In this document: piece after piece, positions 24,549 through 28,450 of the stretch | Layout: each line of letters opens with the position of its first letter | How positions within the stretch are numbered: the first letter of the stretch is position 1 | Assembly (NCBI GenBank): GCA_934365155.1 | Contig: CAKRMZ010000018.1 | Span: 1-28,450 of the forward strand | Source of the DNA: an uncultured Eubacteriales bacterium | Lineage (GTDB): Bacteria > Bacillota > Clostridia > Oscillospirales > CAG-272 | DNA length: 28,450 bases | Direction: 5' to 3' | Program-made: the position numbers and the translations under genes | Notes under the pieces: model-generated | Told to the model about the DNA's origin: nothing | The model's input: only the letters and a program-made list of their open reading frames with translations | Database searches by the model: none

Positions 24549-25459
24549 TCTCTCATTCCTCCGATAATTTGATGTAAAGATTCTATGTTATATTCTTCCA
24601 TTACTCGCGGCAAATCATGAATGATATCGCGGCAAATGGAGGGGTTCACTAAATTTGCGGCACCGATTTCCACCGCGGTCGCACCCGCAAGCATCATTTC
24701 AATGACATCTTCTGCGCAGGAAATTCCGCCCATGCCGATAACCGGAATGGTAACGGCGTGGGAGACTTGATAGACCATGCGAACGGCGACAGGGAAAACA
24801 GCACTGCCGGAAAATCCACCCATGGTATTGCGAATGACGGGACGGCGAGAGCGCAGATCAATGCGCATTCCGAGCAGGGTATTGATCAGACTGATGCCGT
24901 CGGCACCGGCCGCTTCGCAGGCACGCGCAATTTCGCAGATGTCCGTGACGTTCGGGCTGAGTTTCATGATTACCGGTTTTTTCGTTACTTCTTTGACAGC
25001 GCGGGTGATTTCGGCTGCCGATTTTGCTTGTGTTCCGAAACTCATGCCGCCGCCGTGTACATTCGGGCAGCTGATGTTCACTTCGAACCATCCGATTTGC
25101 GGATAGGCATCTAATTTTTGGCAGACCGTGCGGTATTCATCCACCGAAAAACCGCTGATATTTGCCATGATAGGCTTTGAAAAACATTGACTGAGCTTTG
25201 GAAGTTCTTCTTTCAGTACGCGCTCGACTCCCGGATTTTGCAGTCCGACCGAATTAATCATTCCGGAGGGGCATTCGGCGATTCGCGGAAGAGGATTGCC
25301 GAATCTTTCCTCTGCCGTTGTCCCCTTGCAGGAGATGGAACCCAGAATATTGATATCATATATATCTGCAAATTCATATCCGAAGCCGAAGGTTCCGCTT
25401 GCCGGAATAATCGGATTGTCGAGCGGAACACCGCAAAGTGTTACATTCATTTTTGCCAT
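24533..25459 (-). CDS. pyrD: Dihydroorotate dehydrogenase, class 1B catalytic subunit
   Basis: This FMN enzyme oxidises dihydroorotate to orotate and, with PyrK, passes electrons to NAD. The 308-residue protein has the class 1 catalytic cysteine, Cys131, in EVNISCPNVHGGG; class 2 enzymes carry Ser there. Other family segments are NPIIPASGTFGFG, INSVGLQNPG and the FMN-phosphate loop IGMGGISCAED. The ATG at 25459 was chosen because AGGAGG lies 7 bases before it and it gives the family length; the frame is open a further 28 codons upstream. It overlaps pyrK by 13 bases, which fits the PyrD2-PyrK2 complex. Confidence 0.95.
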   Translation of the reverse strand: MAKMNVTLCGVPLDNPIIPASGTFGFGYEFADIYDINILGSISCKGTTAEERFGNPLPRIAECPSGMINSVGLQNPGVERVLKEELPKLSQCFSKPIMANISGFSVDEYRTVCQKLDAYPQIGWFEVNISCPNVHGGGMSFGTQAKSAAEITRAVKEVTKKPVIMKLSPNVTDICEIARACEAAGADGISLINTLLGMRIDLRSRRPVIRNTMGGFSGSAVFPVAVRMVYQVSHAVTIPVIGMGGISCAEDVIEMMLAGATAVEIGAANLVNPSICRDIIHDLPRVMEEYNIESLHQIIGGMREWEKM

Positions 25460-26184
25460 AGGATTTCCTCCTTCTTCAGCACAGGACCCTCTTTGCAGAT
25501 TCGTTTTGCGCCCGAGATCGTTTGACAGGAGCAACCCATACAAGCGCCGAATCCGCAGCCCATTCGAGCTTCAAAGCTGTATTGGCCGCTGCATGACGAT
25601 GCAGCGTAAACGGCTTGCAGCATCGGCTCGGGACCGCATGTATAGATATAGCTCGGTTGCATTTTCGGCAACAGAGTCGTTACAAAGCCCTTTGTGCCGT
25701 AGGAACCGTCTGCCGTTGTAACAAAAACCTTCGCTCCGAGATCAGCGAATTCTTTTTCGTAAAAAACTTCCGATGAGGTGTTAAAGCCGAGGATCACCGA
25801 CACATCTTTCTTTTCTGCCAACAGTTTTTTTGCCAATAAATACAGCGGCGGAACTCCGACACCGCCACCGATCAGCAGCGGCGTATTCCCGGCGGGAGCG
25901 GTGTCGTATCCGTTTCCGAGTCCGCTCAGAATGTCAAGTTCCTCGCCCGGAAGCATGTTTTTCATGGCATAAGTGCCTTTGCCGACGATTTTATAAATGA
26001 GGGTCAGGGTGTTGCCCTCACAATCGCATACGGAAATCGGACGGCGCAAAAAGTATCCGCTTAGCCGAATGTTTACAAATTGCCCGGGTGATTTGATTTC
26101 GGATAAATCACCGATGAGCCGCATACGGTATACATTTTCGGTGAGGGGAATATTTTCTGTGATTTGAAAAATACTCTGCTTCAT
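25447..26184 (-). CDS. pyrK: Dihydroorotate dehydrogenase electron-transfer subunit
   Basis: PyrK carries FAD and a [2Fe-2S] cluster and links PyrD to NAD. The 245-residue product has the flavin-binding RRPISV (48-53), the nucleotide site GGGVGVPPL (107-115), the CGPEPML motif (183-189) and four cluster cysteines: 210, 215, 218 and 230 (C-x4-C-x2-C-x11-C). AAGGAG precedes the ATG. It lies 20 bases after the upstream carB and overlaps pyrD, the usual order in Gram-positive pyr operons. Confidence 0.95.
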   Translation of the reverse strand: MKQSIFQITENIPLTENVYRMRLIGDLSEIKSPGQFVNIRLSGYFLRRPISVCDCEGNTLTLIYKIVGKGTYAMKNMLPGEELDILSGLGNGYDTAPAGNTPLLIGGGVGVPPLYLLAKKLLAEKKDVSVILGFNTSSEVFYEKEFADLGAKVFVTTADGSYGTKGFVTTLLPKMQPSYIYTCGPEPMLQAVYAASSCSGQYSFEARMGCGFGACMGCSCQTISGAKRICKEGPVLKKEEILWQK

Positions 26185-26204
26185 CGCTTCTCCTTATATG
26201 CTTC

Positions 26205-28450
26205 TTATGCATCAATTGTCGAGATGCATAGTGTTGTTTCTTCCAATACATCCAAAAGGACTTTTACCGTATCCAGCGCGGTGAAAATCGTGACATTGTT
26301 TTCGGTGGCACAGCAGCGAATTTTATATCCGTCGCTGAGCTGATTCTCACTTCCGATATCGCTGGTATTAATGACATAGGCGATATATCCTTGCCGCAGA
26401 GCCTCCGGAATTTCATCGCTTCCGTCGCTGATTTTATGAAGCACGTGCGTGCGAATGCCGTGTTCTTTTAAAAATTTGGCGGTGCCTTCGGTTGCCTGAA
26501 TGTTAAAGCCGAGGTTATAAAAACGCCGAATATACGGTAAGGCTTCTTCTTTATCTTTGTCGGCAATGGTGGCAAAAACCGTGCCGTAATTTTGCAGATG
26601 CATTCCCGAGGCCTGAAGTGCTTTGTATAATGCGCGGTTGAGTTTGTCATCATAGCCGATGGCCTCGCCGGTGGATTTCATTTCCGGTGAAAGGTAAGCA
26701 TCCAGTCCCCGGATTTTGTTAAAGGAGAATACGGGCACTTTAACATACCATCTTTTCTTTTCGGTGGGGTAGATATCGAAAATTCCCTGTTCCTTAAGAG
26801 ATTTGCCGAGGATTACCTCGGTGGCAATGTCGGCTAAGGCAAATCCGGTCGCCTTGGAGAGAAACGGCACCGTGCGGGAGGAGCGGGGATTGACCTCGAT
26901 AATATATACGTTCTCATCACGGTCGACGATAAACTGAATATTGTAAAGACCGACAATTCCGATTCCGAGTCCCAACTTTTTCGCATATTGCAAAAGAATG
27001 CCTTTGACCTTATTTGAAACGCTGAATGTAGGATAAACACTGATGGAGTCTCCGCTGTGAATTCCGGTGCGCTCAACCAGCTCCATGATTCCGGGTACAA
27101 ATACATCGCGCCCGTCGCAGATGGCATCCACCTCAAGCTCTTTGCCGATGATATATTTATCTACCAGTACCGGTTTGTCTGCATCGATTTCTACGGCATT
27201 TTTTAAATAATGGCGAAGCTGTTTTTCGTTGGCGACAATTTGCATTGCGCGTCCGCCGAGTACAAAACTCGGGCGTACCAATACGGGATATCCGATCTCA
27301 GCCGCTGCCTGAACGCCGGATTCGATATCGGTTACGGCCTTTCCTTTCGGCTGCGGGATATTTAACTCCTCTAAGATTTTTTCAAAGCTGTCCCGGTTTT
27401 CGGCCCGTTCAATGGCTGCGCAGTCTGTACCGATAATGCGTACGCCGCGACGGAACAGGGGAGTGGCCAGGTTGATGGCGGTTTGTCCGCCCAGCGATGC
27501 AATAACACCGTCCGCTTTTTCAAATTCCATAATATTCATAACGTCTTCCGGCGTGAGAGGCTCAAAATACAGCTTATCCGCGGTAGTGTAATCCGTGGAA
27601 ACGGTTTCGGGGTTGTTGTTGATAATGATTGCTTCATAGCCGGATTTTTTTATGGTGGAGACTGCGTGCACGGTGGAGTAGTCAAATTCTACGCCCTGTC
27701 CGATTCGGATCGGGCCTGCACCGAGCACAATGATTTTTTTCTTATCGCTGAGTCTGGACTCGTTTTTTCCTTCATAGGAGGAATAGAAGTACGGGATATA
27801 TGCGCCGGTGTGGCAAGTGTCTACCATGCGATACACGGGGAAGATGTTTTCTTTCCGGCGAAGATTGAATATTTCGGTTTCCTCTGTGTTCCAAAGCTTT
27901 GCAATGTATGCATCGCAAAATCCCATTTTTTTGGCGGCAAGAAGCGTTTCGGTATTTCCTTTATGACTGCATAAGTTCGCTTCCATATCCACGATTTTTT
28001 TAATGGATTCCAAGAAATACGGGGTGATGGCCGTTGCCCGGAAGAGAGTTTCTATATCGGTGTTTCGGCGCAGCAGTTCAGCGATAGCAAAAATGTTGTC
28101 GCTGTGAAATTCGGTGATATATGCAAGAAGTGTTTCGCGTTCCATTGTATCAAATTTTGCAAGCTGAAGGTGCATAACACCGATTTCCAGAGAGCGGATG
28201 GATTTGAGAAGGCATTCCTCTAAATTGGAACCGATGCCCATCACTTCGCCGGTAGCTTTCATTTGCGTTCCGAGAATGTTGGAGGCGGATTGAAATTTGT
28301 CAAAGGGGAAGCGGGGGAATTTTGCCACCACATAATCGAGACTCGGTTCAAACGCTGCATTGGTATTGGCGATGGCGATGTCCTCTAAGGTCATGCCGAC
28401 AGCGATCTTTGCCGTGACGCGTGCAATGGGGTAGCCGCTTGCCTTGGATG
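26205..28450 (-). CDS. carB: Carbamoyl-phosphate synthetase large subunit, pyrimidine-linked, N-terminus outside window
   Basis: The frame is open to the window edge and ends in SKASGYPIARVTAKIA-type sequence at the truncated start, so 747 residues are visible and about 310 N-terminal residues are missing. Visible parts are the end of the first ATP-grasp half, the oligomerisation region, the second ATP-grasp half (VLGAGPIRIGQG, NNNPETVSTDYT, EVNPRSSRTVPF) and the MGS-like regulatory end. It stops soon after the MGS domain, with no DapF extension, unlike its paralogue at 7171-11199. Its place at the head of pyrK-D-F-E-B makes it the pyrimidine-pathway enzyme (pyrAB of Bacillus naming). The matching carA and any PyrR-type leader would lie beyond the right edge. 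Confidence 0.95.
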   Translation of the reverse strand, partial: SKASGYPIARVTAKIAVGMTLEDIAIANTNAAFEPSLDYVVAKFPRFPFDKFQSASNILGTQMKATGEVMGIGSNLEECLLKSIRSLEIGVMHLQLAKFDTMERETLLAYITEFHSDNIFAIAELLRRNTDIETLFRATAITPYFLESIKKIVDMEANLCSHKGNTETLLAAKKMGFCDAYIAKLWNTEETEIFNLRRKENIFPVYRMVDTCHTGAYIPYFYSSYEGKNESRLSDKKKIIVLGAGPIRIGQGVEFDYSTVHAVSTIKKSGYEAIIINNNPETVSTDYTTADKLYFEPLTPEDVMNIMEFEKADGVIASLGGQTAINLATPLFRRGVRIIGTDCAAIERAENRDSFEKILEELNIPQPKGKAVTDIESGVQAAAEIGYPVLVRPSFVLGGRAMQIVANEKQLRHYLKNAVEIDADKPVLVDKYIIGKELEVDAICDGRDVFVPGIMELVERTGIHSGDSISVYPTFSVSNKVKGILLQYAKKLGLGIGIVGLYNIQFIVDRDENVYIIEVNPRSSRTVPFLSKATGFALADIATEVILGKSLKEQGIFDIYPTEKKRWYVKVPVFSFNKIRGLDAYLSPEMKSTGEAIGYDDKLNRALYKALQASGMHLQNYGTVFATIADKDKEEALPYIRRFYNLGFNIQATEGTAKFLKEHGIRTHVLHKISDGSDEIPEALRQGYIAYVINTSDIGSENQLSDGYKIRCCATENNVTIFTALDTVKVLLDVLEETTLCISTIDA

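Overview
The window looks like a chromosomal segment from a Gram-positive, endospore-forming-type Firmicute of class Clostridia, probably Oscillospirales/Ruminococcaceae-like. This is inferred from strong AGGAGG-type ribosome binding sites, TTGACA/TATAAT promoters, a DUF421-DUF4363 pair, a 3D/G5 cell-wall protein, a Gram-positive surface protein with a sortase-like tail, and meso-diaminopimelate synthesis (DapF). No phage, IS element, CRISPR array or rRNA was seen. Most genes are on the minus strand.

Left part (1-7110). A minus-strand cluster holds a degenerate transglutaminase-like membrane protein, rlmH, and a WG-repeat protein cut by the window edge. Next comes a 3D-domain cell-wall protein with its own promoter and terminator. 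A tRNA-Glu(CTC) and a 679-residue secreted surface protein follow on the plus strand, each with a recognisable promoter and terminator.

Middle (7171-20245). One long minus-strand arginine operon reads argG-argH-argC-argJ-argB-argD-argF-carA-carB. It covers the route from glutamate to arginine by the acetyl cycle (ArgJ recycles the acetyl group) and has its own carbamoyl-phosphate synthetase. It starts at a near-perfect sigma-A promoter covered by two ARG-box-like palindromes with centres 21 bp apart. The last gene is unusual: full-length CarB is fused in frame to full-length diaminopimelate epimerase (DapF), with both catalytic cysteines present. This puts a cell-wall/lysine enzyme at the end of an arginine-repressible transcript.

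Right part (20421-28450). A small plus-strand DUF421-DUF4363 operon meets a convergent lipoprotein gene. Then comes a minus-strand pyrimidine operon, carB(partial)-pyrK-pyrD-pyrF-pyrE-pyrB, with a second carbamoyl-phosphate synthetase that has no DapF extension. PyrB carries a C-terminal C-x4-C-x23-C-x2-C zinc module with the exact cysteine spacing of the E. coli PyrI zinc domain, but has no room for the PyrI nucleotide-binding domain.

The strongest candidates for unusual biology are the CarB-DapF fusion under arginine control, the PyrB-zinc-domain fusion, and the transglutaminase homologue that has lost two of its three catalytic residues.
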